This document shows, one piece after another, positions 55,188 through 63,292 of a DNA stretch of 64,000 nucleotides. The DNA is from Palleronia abyssalis (GTDB lineage: Bacteria; Pseudomonadota; Alphaproteobacteria; Rhodobacterales; Rhodobacteraceae). The stretch covers positions 46,664-110,663 of the forward strand of contig NZ_ONZF01000013.1 of NCBI RefSeq assembly GCF_900302445.1, given 5' to 3'. The notes under the pieces are model-generated. The model saw only the letters and a program-made list of their open reading frames with translations. It was not told the DNA's origin and searched no databases. Positions within the stretch are counted from its first letter, which is position 1. Every line of letters begins with the position of its first letter. The translations under genes and the position numbers were made by a program.

Positions 55188-56056
55188 TACGTCTGGAATT
55201 TCTCGGGGACGCCTGCGGGCCAGACCGTGCCCCACATGCGCATGCCACCGTCGATGGTCAGAACCTCGCCGGTGATGAAATCGCCGCTTGGGGCGGACAG
55301 ATAGACGACGCCTTCGGCCACATCCCAGCTGTCGCCCATGCGGAACATCGGATTGACGTTGTTGAACCGTTGGGTGGCTTCGGGCGGATAGTCCGACAGA
55401 CCCTCGGTCGCGATGGCGCCGGGGGCCACGCAGTTCACGCGGATGCCCAGCGGACCCCATTCGGTGGCGACGGTCCGCGACAGATAGATGACCCCCGCCC
55501 GCGCGGCGCAGGTATGCGCGGCCTGGGGCATGCCACGTTCGACATGGGCCACGTTCGAGACGACGTGCCCCGGCGCGCCCCTGTCGCGCCACCGCTGCGC
55601 GGCGCCCTGCATCAGCCACCACGGCGCGTTGAGGTTGAGGTCCAGAACCGACTTCCAGCCCTTCCGGGTGAAATCGATCGCGTTCTGGGGATACTGCCCG
55701 CCGGCATTGTTCACGAGCGTATCGAGGCCGTCGAACTCCTCGAACGTTTCGTCCAGAAGGGCATCGACCTGATCTTCGTCGCGAACCGACATGGCGCGAT
55801 AGCGGATGTCGGCGCCGATCAGCTCCTTCGCCTGGCTTTGCGTCTCCTGCAGCAGCTCTTCGCGCCGCCCGCAGATCATGACCTTCGCACCCAGCCGCGC
55901 GCAGAGAAAGGCCATCGCCTTGCCCATGCCCTTCGACCCGCCCGTGATCAGGAACCGCTGACCTTCCAGAAGGTCGGGGGCGAAGATGGTCTTGTGCGTT
56001 GCCAGCTCTTCGGGGGTCAGGCCCCAGTTGGGCTTCTGCGGCGACTGGTCGTTCAT
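55184..56056 (-). CDS. 2,4-Dienoyl-CoA reductase-like SDR
   Basis: A 290-residue SDR. LITGGSKGMGKAMAFLCARLGAKVMICGRR binds NADPH and TLVNNAGGQYPQNAIDF follows. The YxxxK pair is replaced: the segment reads AAHTCAARAGVIYLSRTVATEWGPLGIRVN. Loss of that Tyr is typical of 2,4-dienoyl-CoA reductases, although they normally keep the Lys, here Arg. The ATG overlaps the crotonase stop. It is the last gene of a Rieske-crotonase-SDR operon. Confidence 0.8.
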   Translation of the reverse strand: MNDQSPQKPNWGLTPEELATHKTIFAPDLLEGQRFLITGGSKGMGKAMAFLCARLGAKVMICGRREELLQETQSQAKELIGADIRYRAMSVRDEDQVDALLDETFEEFDGLDTLVNNAGGQYPQNAIDFTRKGWKSVLDLNLNAPWWLMQGAAQRWRDRGAPGHVVSNVAHVERGMPQAAHTCAARAGVIYLSRTVATEWGPLGIRVNCVAPGAIATEGLSDYPPEATQRFNNVNPMFRMGDSWDVAEGVVYLSAPSGDFITGEVLTIDGGMRMWGTVWPAGVPEKFQTY

Positions 56057-56844
56057 GGTGTCCTCCCGAAAGCGGCATCGCGTTTGTGGGCATAGGCCGC
56101 GATCCCTTCGCGGCTGTCCTCGGATCTCATCAGCCGATCTGCATTGGCGTGTCCCCGGTTGATCGCGGCGGGGAGCGGTTCGTTCTGGGCCTCGTTGAAC
56201 AGCGCCTTGCCGAAGCGGATCGCGTGCCACGAGTTTCGCAGCATGGTGTCCGCGAAGGCGTGGGCCTCGTCCATCAGGCGGTCGCGGGGCACGACGCGGT
56301 TGACGACGCCGAGGGCCTGGAGCCGTTCGGCAGACACAAGCGTGCCGCAGGTGATGATCTCCATCCCGATCTGGCGGGGCAGCTGCTGGGCCAGCCTCTG
56401 CACGCCGCCGGTAAAAGCCACCATGCCGCGCTTGACCTCGGGCAGGCCGAACAGGACGCCGTCCGCGGCGATCAGGCAGTCGCAGGCCAGCGAAATCTCG
56501 AACCCGCCTGCGACGGCCGCGCCGTTGATCGCGCCGATCACGGGCTTTCCGATGACCCGTTCGGTAACGCCGCAGAAGCCCGCGCCCGGAACCAGCCCGT
56601 GGCCAGGGCCGCGCTCTGCGGCCTCCTTGATGTCCATGCCCGCGCAGAACGCCTTGTCGCCCGTCGCGGTCAGGATGATCGCGCCGATCTCGGGGTCGGC
56701 CTCGGCCTCGCGCAGGTAGCGGTCGACAAGATACGACCCTTCGGCATCCATCGCGTTCGACACGTGGGGCCGGTTCAGCGTGATGACGAAGACCGCCCCC
56801 CGCCGCGCGGCCAGGACCGACGGCTGCTGGGCCGTTGTGGACAT
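56053..56844 (-). CDS. Enoyl-CoA hydratase
   Basis: A 263-residue crotonase with both hydratase glutamates: GGFEISLACD and FGLPEVKRGM. The oxyanion segment is FCAGMDIKEA. It is thus the one canonical hydratase of the window. The start at 56844 is seven bases after the Rieske oxygenase stop, and its own stop overlaps the reductase start. It hydrates an enoyl-CoA intermediate. Confidence 0.88.
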   Translation of the reverse strand: MSTTAQQPSVLAARRGAVFVITLNRPHVSNAMDAEGSYLVDRYLREAEADPEIGAIILTATGDKAFCAGMDIKEAAERGPGHGLVPGAGFCGVTERVIGKPVIGAINGAAVAGGFEISLACDCLIAADGVLFGLPEVKRGMVAFTGGVQRLAQQLPRQIGMEIITCGTLVSAERLQALGVVNRVVPRDRLMDEAHAFADTMLRNSWHAIRFGKALFNEAQNEPLPAAINRGHANADRLMRSEDSREGIAAYAHKRDAAFGRTP

Positions 56845-56851
56845 GACCGCC

Positions 56852-58108
56852 TCAGCTTTCGACGGGTTCGGCGGCTTTCGGTGCGTCGGCCGGTGCCGGT
56901 TCGTCCACCCAGTCCCCCAGCTTGTCGGGAACGCGCAGCTCTTCCGGCAAGTCCTGGGCGCCGATGCGTTTGTCCAGTTCGGCATGCCAGTGATAGATGC
57001 GGCGTTCCTGATAGTTCAGCGGGAAGCCACGCAGCCCGGCGCTTTCGACCGAGGTCTGGATCTTGTCGGCGAACTGCAAATCCTCGTCCAGGATGTCGAG
57101 GAAGTTCTTCAGCCGCATATCCCACCGTTCGGGCCGCTCGCCATCCCCCCAGGATGGCGCGAACCAGTGAACCTCGATCGTCATCGTGTCGATGGTATCG
57201 GGCCAGAAGCACAGGACCGGTATGCCCGCGGGTGCGATCGGAGAGACGAAGTTGGGATAGGCAAACAGCGAGTAGTTCGTCGTCTCGAAATACGGATCGA
57301 CGCCTTCGACTTCGGGCAAGCCCTTGACGCCGGGATCCTTCCAGCCGTCGCGCTTGTAGGGCGTAACCATGCGGCTGTGCCCCTTGTCCCACAAGGTGAT
57401 GGCGGTGCCCCGATGGTCCAGGAAGCGGTCGACCGTATTCTGGTGGATCGATTTCAGGTGATAGGTCTCCATGAATGCATCCAGAAGGATCTTCACGTTG
57501 CAGTTCACCTTGATCGCCGTCTTGTCGACAAGGACCAGCGTGTCGGGCTTGACCTCGTCCAGATCGCGCGCGGCCGGTCCAAGATAGTCGCGGAGCGGTT
57601 CGGCCTCGGGGTCGAGGTTGACGAAATAGAGGTTGCCGATGTTCTCGCACCGGACCTGGATCAGCCCGCGGCAGGACATGTCCAGATCGACGAAATCGCG
57701 ACGGTCCCGCAGATTGATCAGCTCGCCGCGCGTGTTGTAGGTCCAGCCGTGATATTTGCAGGTCACGCCGCGCGACTTGCCGCTTTCCTCTGTCACGACG
57801 GGCGCGCCGCGATGGCGGCAGGTGTTATAGAAGCAGCGCACTTCCTGGTCTTCGCCGCGGATGAAGAACAGCGGCTCGCCCAGCCGCGTCCACTGCACGT
57901 ACGACCCGGTTTCGGGGACCTCGTCGGCGTGGATCGCGTAGACCCACGTCTTGTGCCACATCCGCTCGATCTCGAGCCGATTGAATTCGGGGTCGACATA
58001 GCGGCCGCCGGGAATGTCGGGCAGCTGCGGGAAGCCTTCGGGCGGGCCACCGCGCTTGGATTCGTAGGCCTGTTGGTCCTTGATGGACTGAACATCGCTG
58101 GATTTCAT
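56852..58108 (-). CDS. Rieske non-heme iron oxygenase, alpha subunit
   Basis: A 418-residue ring-hydroxylating oxygenase. Rieske ligands are Cys97, His99, Cys117 and His120 (CRHRGAP...CKYHGW); the iron site is in DAFMETYHLKSIHQ (His217, His222). It differs strongly from the oxygenase at 30116, so two separate hydroxylations are likely. The C-terminus is a short Ala/Pro/Glu-rich tail. GAGGAGG precedes the start. No beta subunit gene is near; a ferredoxin lies at 58812. Confidence 0.88.
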   Translation of the reverse strand: MKSSDVQSIKDQQAYESKRGGPPEGFPQLPDIPGGRYVDPEFNRLEIERMWHKTWVYAIHADEVPETGSYVQWTRLGEPLFFIRGEDQEVRCFYNTCRHRGAPVVTEESGKSRGVTCKYHGWTYNTRGELINLRDRRDFVDLDMSCRGLIQVRCENIGNLYFVNLDPEAEPLRDYLGPAARDLDEVKPDTLVLVDKTAIKVNCNVKILLDAFMETYHLKSIHQNTVDRFLDHRGTAITLWDKGHSRMVTPYKRDGWKDPGVKGLPEVEGVDPYFETTNYSLFAYPNFVSPIAPAGIPVLCFWPDTIDTMTIEVHWFAPSWGDGERPERWDMRLKNFLDILDEDLQFADKIQTSVESAGLRGFPLNYQERRIYHWHAELDKRIGAQDLPEELRVPDKLGDWVDEPAPADAPKAAEPVES

Positions 58109-58223
58109 CGTGGTCCTCCTCGCATCAAAGCGTTCATGGCACCCGGGCGCTGAATTTCTTGTATGTTATCGACGCCGCTCGTATATGCAAACATATATCA
58201 TTGTATTTTTGAGGGGGCCAGCC
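58109..58223. promoter_or_regulatory. Divergent Rieske/VOC promoter region, A/T-rich with repeated TATA-type motifs
   Basis: TTGTATGTTATC (58159-58170), CGTATATGCAAACATAT (58180-58196) and ATTGTATTT (58200-58208) crowd this 115-base gap. They resemble the block motif but lack an exact GTATAC. No gene is present. Confidence 0.45.
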
Positions 58224-58748
58224 ATGAGCGACCGTTTCGGCGAGATCATGCAACTGGGATACGTGGTGACCGATCTTGATGCCGCAGTGGATCACTGGGT
58301 CGATGTCATGGGTGTGGGGCCATTCTTTGCAACCAAAACGGTGCCTTACGCCTCTGTCACGTTTCGTGGTCAGCCCTGCGACGCCGAGACCCGTGTCGCG
58401 ATTTCAAGCCACAAGGGCCTTCAGATCGAGATCATCGAGCAAACCGGCGGGGGTGCGTCGATCTTCACGGAATTCCTGCAATCCCAGGGCGGCGGGCTGC
58501 ACCACGTCTGCGCCATGACAGAGGATCTGGACGCCAGCCTGGCCTCCTGGAAGGCCCGCGGAATCGATCCGCTTCAAAGCGGTGTCACGATGGCCGGTAT
58601 CCCTTTCGCCTATATGGACACGGATCCGGACAATACCGGGCGGGTGCTCGAGCTTGTGCAACCAAGCGCCGGGCTGTTGAAGTTCTTCGACAAGATCGAA
58701 CGGACATGCGCCGAGTGGGACGGGAGCGCGCCTCGCATCGATCTATAG
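58224..58748 (+). CDS. VOC-family protein
   Basis: A 174-residue two-repeat VOC protein: IMQLGYVVTDLDAAVDHWVDVMGVGPF and GLHHVCAMTEDLDASLASWKARGI. GAGGGGG precedes the start at 58224; the upstream in-frame stretch is promoter. It is a likely paralogue of 39506. The closest named relatives would be glyoxalase_4/epimerase-like proteins. The reaction is unknown. Confidence 0.78.
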   Translation: MSDRFGEIMQLGYVVTDLDAAVDHWVDVMGVGPFFATKTVPYASVTFRGQPCDAETRVAISSHKGLQIEIIEQTGGGASIFTEFLQSQGGGLHHVCAMTEDLDASLASWKARGIDPLQSGVTMAGIPFAYMDTDPDNTGRVLELVQPSAGLLKFFDKIERTCAEWDGSAPRIDL

Positions 58749-58764
58749 CGTGTATGCGTTGACG

Positions 58765-58779
58765 GTATTCAATGAATAC
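58765..58779. promoter_or_regulatory. Perfect palindrome GTATTC-AAT-GAATAC before the ferredoxin gene
   Basis: A 15-base palindrome between the VOC stop (58748) and the ferredoxin start (58812). It is related in composition to the GTATAC motif and could be a variant operator. Confidence 0.45.
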
Positions 58780-58811
58780 AATATCCAGATCCAAAGAACA
58801 GGGAGGGTCAC

Positions 58812-59129
58812 ATGCCCAAGATCATCGCCGTCGATCGCGACGGAACGGAAAAGACCATCGATGCGGAAAACGGGCTTTCGCTGATGCTGAACCTTCGGGA
58901 CAAGGGCGACCTCGACATCGCGGCGATCTGCGGTGGCATGTGTTCCTGCGCGACCTGTCACGTCTATGTCGACGAGGCATGGCGGGACAAGACGGGTGAA
59001 CGCTCGATCGACGAGTTCGAGCTGGTCGAATTCTCGGCCCACTACCAGGAAAACTCGCGGCTTTCGTGCCAGATCGAGATGACCGACGAGCTTGACGGCA
59101 TCAAGGTGACGCTCGCCCCCGAGGAATGA
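58812..59129 (+). CDS. [2Fe-2S] ferredoxin (adrenodoxin/putidaredoxin type)
   Basis: A 105-residue ferredoxin with ligands Cys40, Cys46, Cys49 and Cys86 (ICGGMCSCATCHV ... LSCQI), the spacing of the adrenodoxin class. GGGAGGG precedes the start. It usually serves P450s or three-component Rieske oxygenases; no P450 is in the window, so the Rieske enzyme at 56852 is the likely partner. No reductase gene is present. Confidence 0.9.
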   Translation: MPKIIAVDRDGTEKTIDAENGLSLMLNLRDKGDLDIAAICGGMCSCATCHVYVDEAWRDKTGERSIDEFELVEFSAHYQENSRLSCQIEMTDELDGIKVTLAPEE

Positions 59130-59136
59130 CTTTCTA

Positions 59137-59170
59137 ATCGCGGACCGACCGATCTGGCCGGGTCCGCGAT
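59137..59170 (+). terminator. Hairpin after the ferredoxin gene
   Basis: ATCGCGGACC (59137-59146) pairs with GGTCCGCGAT (59161-59170), followed by CTTTGCTCTT. It lies eight bases after the ferredoxin stop and fits an intrinsic terminator. Confidence 0.65.
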
Positions 59171-59198
59171 CTTTGCTCTTGCGCCAAAACCGGTCCCG

Positions 59199-59224
59199 GA
59201 TCCTGGCGCTCGTGCGCCAGGATC
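59199..59224 (-). terminator. Hairpin after the CoA ligase gene
   Basis: GATCCTGGCGC (59199-59209) pairs with GCGCCAGGATC (59214-59224) across a four-base loop, 13 bases past the minus-strand ligase stop. With the preceding hairpin it separates two convergent transcripts. Confidence 0.65.
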
Positions 59225-59236
59225 ACCAACGCGCGT

Positions 59237-60862
59237 TCAGTCCAGCATCTCTTTCAGCTTGAACTTCTGAATCTTGGACGACGACATCGGCCATTCCGAC
59301 ACGAACCGGACTTCGCGCGGTACCTTGAAGCTTGCGATCTTGTCCTTGCAGAAGGCGATGATGTCGTCGGGTGCGACGTCGCTTCCGGGCACAAGCTCGA
59401 CAAACGCGACCGGGACTTCCTGAAGCCGCGGGTCGGGCTTGCCCACGACCTGGCACAGTTTCACCGCCGCGTGCCCAGTGACCATCGCCTCGATCTCTTG
59501 CGCGGCCACGTTCTCTCCACCGACTTTCAGCATGTCTTTCAGCCGCCCGTGGAACATCAGCGACCCGTCGCTGTCGAAGGCCCCCAGGTCGCCGGTATGG
59601 AACCAGCCGTCGCGCTTGGCCTCGTCCGTCTTGTCCGGGTCCTTGTAATACGCGGTGAAGATCGAAAACCCGCGGACGCAGATTTCCCCGATTTCGTCAG
59701 GGCCGCAGGGGCCGGTTTCGGGGTGGACGATCTTGACCTCCAGCCCGTCGAAAGGCTTGCCCAGGCGCCGGGTCCGCTCTTCGTAGGTGTCGGTCGGAAA
59801 GCTTGTGGTGACGGTGCCCGAGGTTTCGGTCATGCCGAACGTCCCCACCTGGATCGCATTGGGGATCTTTTCCTGGATTGCCTTGGCGAAACTGGCCGGT
59901 TGCATGGCCATGTTCGAGTTCATGATGCGGATCGAGGACAGGTCCCGCTTGGCGAAATCCTCGTGATAGATCATGTCGCCAATGAACGTCCCGAAGCTCG
60001 GATAGGTCACGGTCGCCTTCTCTGCCTCGATCATCTCAAGGGCGACGCCCGCGTCGAAATACTGCATTGAAAGGTAGGTCGACCCGACCGAATAGGCGGC
60101 ACACAGCGGGAACATCGCGCCGATATGGTACATCGGCAGCGGCGACCAGAAGACATCGCGGTCCGTCATCTCGTACCGCTTGGCCATCGCCTGTCCCGTG
60201 CGGATCAGACTTTCATGCGAGATCATGCAGCCTTTGGGACGGGATGTCGTGCCAGACGTATAAAGCATGAGCGCGGTGTCGACAACGCGGACGCGGTTCC
60301 GGATCGCGTGGATCTGGTCGTCCGACGTGGTCTTGGCCGCGGCCCGGAACGCCTTGCCCGAGGTAAAGCCGTTCCCGGCGTCATCCCCGGTCAGGATGAT
60401 CCGCTTCAGAAGCGGAGCCTCGGCCAAGCCCAGATCCGCATCGGCGGGCTGATCGGCCAGAGAGGGAAAGGCCTGAGTCAGGCGGGCGACGAAATCCAGC
60501 CCCTCGGTCACCTTGCCTTGGGTGACAACCGCCTTGAGGTCGGCGTTTTCGATCACGAAGCTCAGTTCGGTGCTGCGATAGCGGGCGTTGATCGGAACCG
60601 AGACGGCCCCGAGCAGCGCGATGGCGAAGAAGTACTCGACGGCCTCGATGCATGACGGAAGCAACATGCCGACATGGTCCCCGGGTCCGACCCCAAGGTC
60701 GTGCAGCCCGCAGGCGCGATTCATCACGTTGGCATTCAGTTCGGCAAAGGTCAGTCGGCGGTCGGGAAAGACGATTGCATCTTTCTCGGGGTAGACCGAT
60801 GCGGTTCTGAGCAGCAGGTCGCCGATGGTCGTGACGGCCGTGAATGTCTTGAAGTCCAGCAT
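59237..60862 (-). CDS. Acyl/aryl-CoA ligase (ANL superfamily)
   Basis: A 541-residue ligase with ATP loop YTSGTTSRPKGCMISH, adenylate motif VGTFGMTETSG, A8 FHTGDLGAFDSDGSLMFHGRLKDM and catalytic lysine in WPMSSSKIQKFKL. The start at 60862 follows GGGAGG; a much longer in-frame extension upstream crosses the promoter region and is rejected. It is similar to the ligase at 40856. Standing alone next to the importer, it may activate the imported acid. Confidence 0.87.
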   Translation of the reverse strand: MLDFKTFTAVTTIGDLLLRTASVYPEKDAIVFPDRRLTFAELNANVMNRACGLHDLGVGPGDHVGMLLPSCIEAVEYFFAIALLGAVSVPINARYRSTELSFVIENADLKAVVTQGKVTEGLDFVARLTQAFPSLADQPADADLGLAEAPLLKRIILTGDDAGNGFTSGKAFRAAAKTTSDDQIHAIRNRVRVVDTALMLYTSGTTSRPKGCMISHESLIRTGQAMAKRYEMTDRDVFWSPLPMYHIGAMFPLCAAYSVGSTYLSMQYFDAGVALEMIEAEKATVTYPSFGTFIGDMIYHEDFAKRDLSSIRIMNSNMAMQPASFAKAIQEKIPNAIQVGTFGMTETSGTVTTSFPTDTYEERTRRLGKPFDGLEVKIVHPETGPCGPDEIGEICVRGFSIFTAYYKDPDKTDEAKRDGWFHTGDLGAFDSDGSLMFHGRLKDMLKVGGENVAAQEIEAMVTGHAAVKLCQVVGKPDPRLQEVPVAFVELVPGSDVAPDDIIAFCKDKIASFKVPREVRFVSEWPMSSSKIQKFKLKEMLD

Positions 60863-61176
60863 GGTTGTTCCTCCCACCGTCGCCATTCTAACCCTCCCCG
60901 GATCACATTGCGTATGAAGATCAGTAAATAAGTATACAACAAAAAAAGAGATGGCAAACACCGGCGCCGGCTTCCATCGCCCCCGTTTTTCAGCGTTTTT
61001 CCGCTTTATTGCCGGCTCTTCGCGGGTGTCCCACGGGGCGTTTGGACAGAATTTCATTGATTGTTGTGTATATTGATGGACAAATCCGTCATACAATGCG
61101 CGGAATGCGGTGGGGCCGGCCGGATCCGTGCGGAAACTGTATACGCAAAAAACGGCCATGCAAGGCGGAGGAAAAC
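60863..61176. promoter_or_regulatory. 314-base divergent control region between ligase and importer
   Basis: No gene is seen. AAGTATACAACAAAA at 60930-60944 lies upstream of the ligase. GTTGTGTATATTGATG (61063-61078), CATACAAT (61090-61097) and TGTATACGCAAAA (61138-61150) lie upstream of the importer. Two are exact GTATAC copies, making this the richest control region of the block. Confidence 0.55.
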
Positions 61177-62319
61177 ATGAAGATTCGGACACAAATCCTG
61201 GCGGCGACCAGCGGCGCGGCGGTGATGCTTGGCGGTGTTGCCCAGGCCGAAGACTACAAGGCCGTGATTCTGCAGTCTCTCACCGGGGGCGCAGCCTTCA
61301 TCGGGAAGAACGTCGCCGACGGGGCCACGCTTGCGGCAGAACAGCTGAACGAGGAAGGCTTTTTCGGCGAGGGCAACAAGCTGGTCTTCTCGGTCGAGGA
61401 CGATGCCACGGACCGCACGCAGACGCTGTCGCTGATCACGCGCCTTGCCGCCGATCCCGATGTCCTGATGATCATGGGGCCGACCTCGGGCTCGGTCGCG
61501 CTGGCGGGTGCGAACGTCGCCAACGAGCGCGAATTCCCCGTCATGACGACGACGAACTCGATGGAAGTCCTCGAAAACGGGCCGTGGTCGTTCATCATGA
61601 CCCAACCGGCCAGCGTCACGATGCCGTTCATCGCCGACTATACCTCGGAAACGCTGGGCGTCGAAACCTGCGCGGTGATCGGCGTCAAGGATAACGAGGC
61701 CTATGTCGCCCTGCAGCGCATGTACGAGGACCTCATCACCGAGGCCGGGGTCGACATCGTGTCGAACGACGGCGTGGCCCTCGCCGACAGCGACTTTTCC
61801 GCTTTGGCGACGAAAGTGGCGTCCGCCAATCAGGATTGCGTCTTCGTCGGCACGCCCGCCGCGCAGGGGGCGAACATCATCCTGCAGCTCAAGCAGGCCG
61901 GGCTGGACCCGTCGACAGCGATCCTGGGCCACAACGCCTTCGCCTCGCCCACCTTCATCGAAAAGGGCGGTGCCGCGGTCGAGGGCGTCTATCTGATCGG
62001 GGCCTGGGTGCCGGGCGGCGGCGATGACGCGTTCTCGCAGGAGTTCGCGACCAGCTTCGAAGAGAAGATGGGCTTCCCCGCCGACGAATGGAACGCGATG
62101 GGCTATTCGGGAATGCAGGTCGTCGCACACGCGATCCGGGATGCGGCCGAAGCCGACAACGCGACGCGGGAAGGCGTGCGCGACGCGCTTGGCGCGCAAG
62201 AGGACGTCCCGGTCGTCGTGGGAACCCACTCCTACAGCTTCGATGAAGAGCGGGTGCCCTACTTCGGAATGAAGGTGCTTCAGGTCACGGACGGCGAATT
62301 CGCTGTCGCGCCCGAGTGA
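61177..62319 (+). CDS. Branched-chain/aromatic-type ABC transporter substrate-binding protein
   Basis: A 380-residue Liv-type binding protein with a signal peptide ending at VAQA. The body reads AVILQSLTGGAAFIGKNVADGATLAAEQLN, MIMGPTSGSVALAGANVANE and GYSGMQVVAHAIRDA. GGAGG precedes the ATG. It probably imports the substrate of the second block. It is only distantly similar to the binding protein at 12580, so a different ligand is expected. Confidence 0.87.
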   Translation: MKIRTQILAATSGAAVMLGGVAQAEDYKAVILQSLTGGAAFIGKNVADGATLAAEQLNEEGFFGEGNKLVFSVEDDATDRTQTLSLITRLAADPDVLMIMGPTSGSVALAGANVANEREFPVMTTTNSMEVLENGPWSFIMTQPASVTMPFIADYTSETLGVETCAVIGVKDNEAYVALQRMYEDLITEAGVDIVSNDGVALADSDFSALATKVASANQDCVFVGTPAAQGANIILQLKQAGLDPSTAILGHNAFASPTFIEKGGAAVEGVYLIGAWVPGGGDDAFSQEFATSFEEKMGFPADEWNAMGYSGMQVVAHAIRDAAEADNATREGVRDALGAQEDVPVVVGTHSYSFDEERVPYFGMKVLQVTDGEFAVAPE

Positions 62320-62330
62320 TCCTTTTGCCT

Positions 62331-62359
62331 GAGGGGCGGGGGCCAGGCCTCCGCCCCTC
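62331..62359 (+). terminator. Hairpin between binding-protein and permease genes (attenuator-like)
   Basis: GAGGGGCGG (62331-62339) pairs with CCGCCCCTC (62351-62359) in the 82-base gap after the binding-protein gene. It may cap the first cistron so that the binding protein exceeds the channel. Confidence 0.55.
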
Positions 62360-62401
62360 GTTCGACACGAAAAGTCGTTTCCCCCACGACGGGTTGATAC
62401 C

Positions 62402-63292
62402 ATGCTAGCACAGCAAATTCTGAACGGGCTTGTCTCCGGGTCGGTCTATGCCCTCTTCTCACTGGGCTTTACCTTGATCTTCGGGGTGCAGAAGCTTCTG
62501 AACTTCGCCCATGGCGCCACCTTCATGGCCGGGGCGTTTATCGCTTACTACTGCACCATCAACGGCCTGCCTTTCTTCATGGCCATCGGGTTCTCGATGC
62601 TGGCCACGGGCCTGATCGCGATCCTGATCGACCTCATCGCCTTCCGCACCCTGCGCAAACGCGGCAACGCCGAGTTTCCGGCCCTCGTGTCGTCGATCGG
62701 CGTGGACCTGATCCTGGTCTCGATCGCGCAGCAGGTGTCGAACACGCAGGTGCTGAACTTTCCCTTCGGGACCTTCCCGATCCAGTTCTACAATATCCTC
62801 GGGCTTCGGATCTCGCTGTTGCAGATCGTGATCCTGGTGGTGGTGGCCGTTCTGGTCGCGGCGCTGATCTTCTATCTCAAGAAGACGACGTTCGGACGGC
62901 AGGTCCGCGCGGTCGCGACGAACGAGCGGGCCGCCGCCCTGCTGGGGGTCAACGCGCAAAGCGTCTATCTTCAGACCTTCTTCATCGCGGGGGCGCTGGC
63001 CGGGCTGGCCGGTGTTCTGATCGGGCTGCTGTTCAACTCGATCCAGTTCCTGATGGGAGAGCCCTACATGCTGCGCGCCTTCGTCGTCGTCGTCATCGGC
63101 GGTCTGGGCAGCGTTCAGGGGGCCATCGTCGCGTCGCTTCTGCTGGGTGTCGCCCAATCGCTGACCGTCGCGTATCTGCCCTCGGGGCTGACGGATGCCA
63201 TCATCTTCGGTCTTCTGTTTCTTGTCCTGCTGGTGCGGCCCAACGGGCTGTTCGGTGACATCAATGCCGTCGCAGGGGGGACCCGCCAATGA
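62402..63292 (+). CDS. Branched-chain-type ABC transporter permease (LivH-like)
   Basis: A 296-residue LivH-type permease: LVSGSVYALFSLGFTLIFGVQKLLNFAHGA at the start, RAVATNERAAALLGVNAQSVYL for the ATPase contact, and VVVVIGGLGSVQGAIVASLLLG. The ribosome site is weak. The stop overlaps the livM-like start (ATGATG). It forms half of the channel for the second importer. Confidence 0.9.
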   Translation: MLAQQILNGLVSGSVYALFSLGFTLIFGVQKLLNFAHGATFMAGAFIAYYCTINGLPFFMAIGFSMLATGLIAILIDLIAFRTLRKRGNAEFPALVSSIGVDLILVSIAQQVSNTQVLNFPFGTFPIQFYNILGLRISLLQIVILVVVAVLVAALIFYLKKTTFGRQVRAVATNERAAALLGVNAQSVYLQTFFIAGALAGLAGVLIGLLFNSIQFLMGEPYMLRAFVVVVIGGLGSVQGAIVASLLLGVAQSLTVAYLPSGLTDAIIFGLLFLVLLVRPNGLFGDINAVAGGTRQ

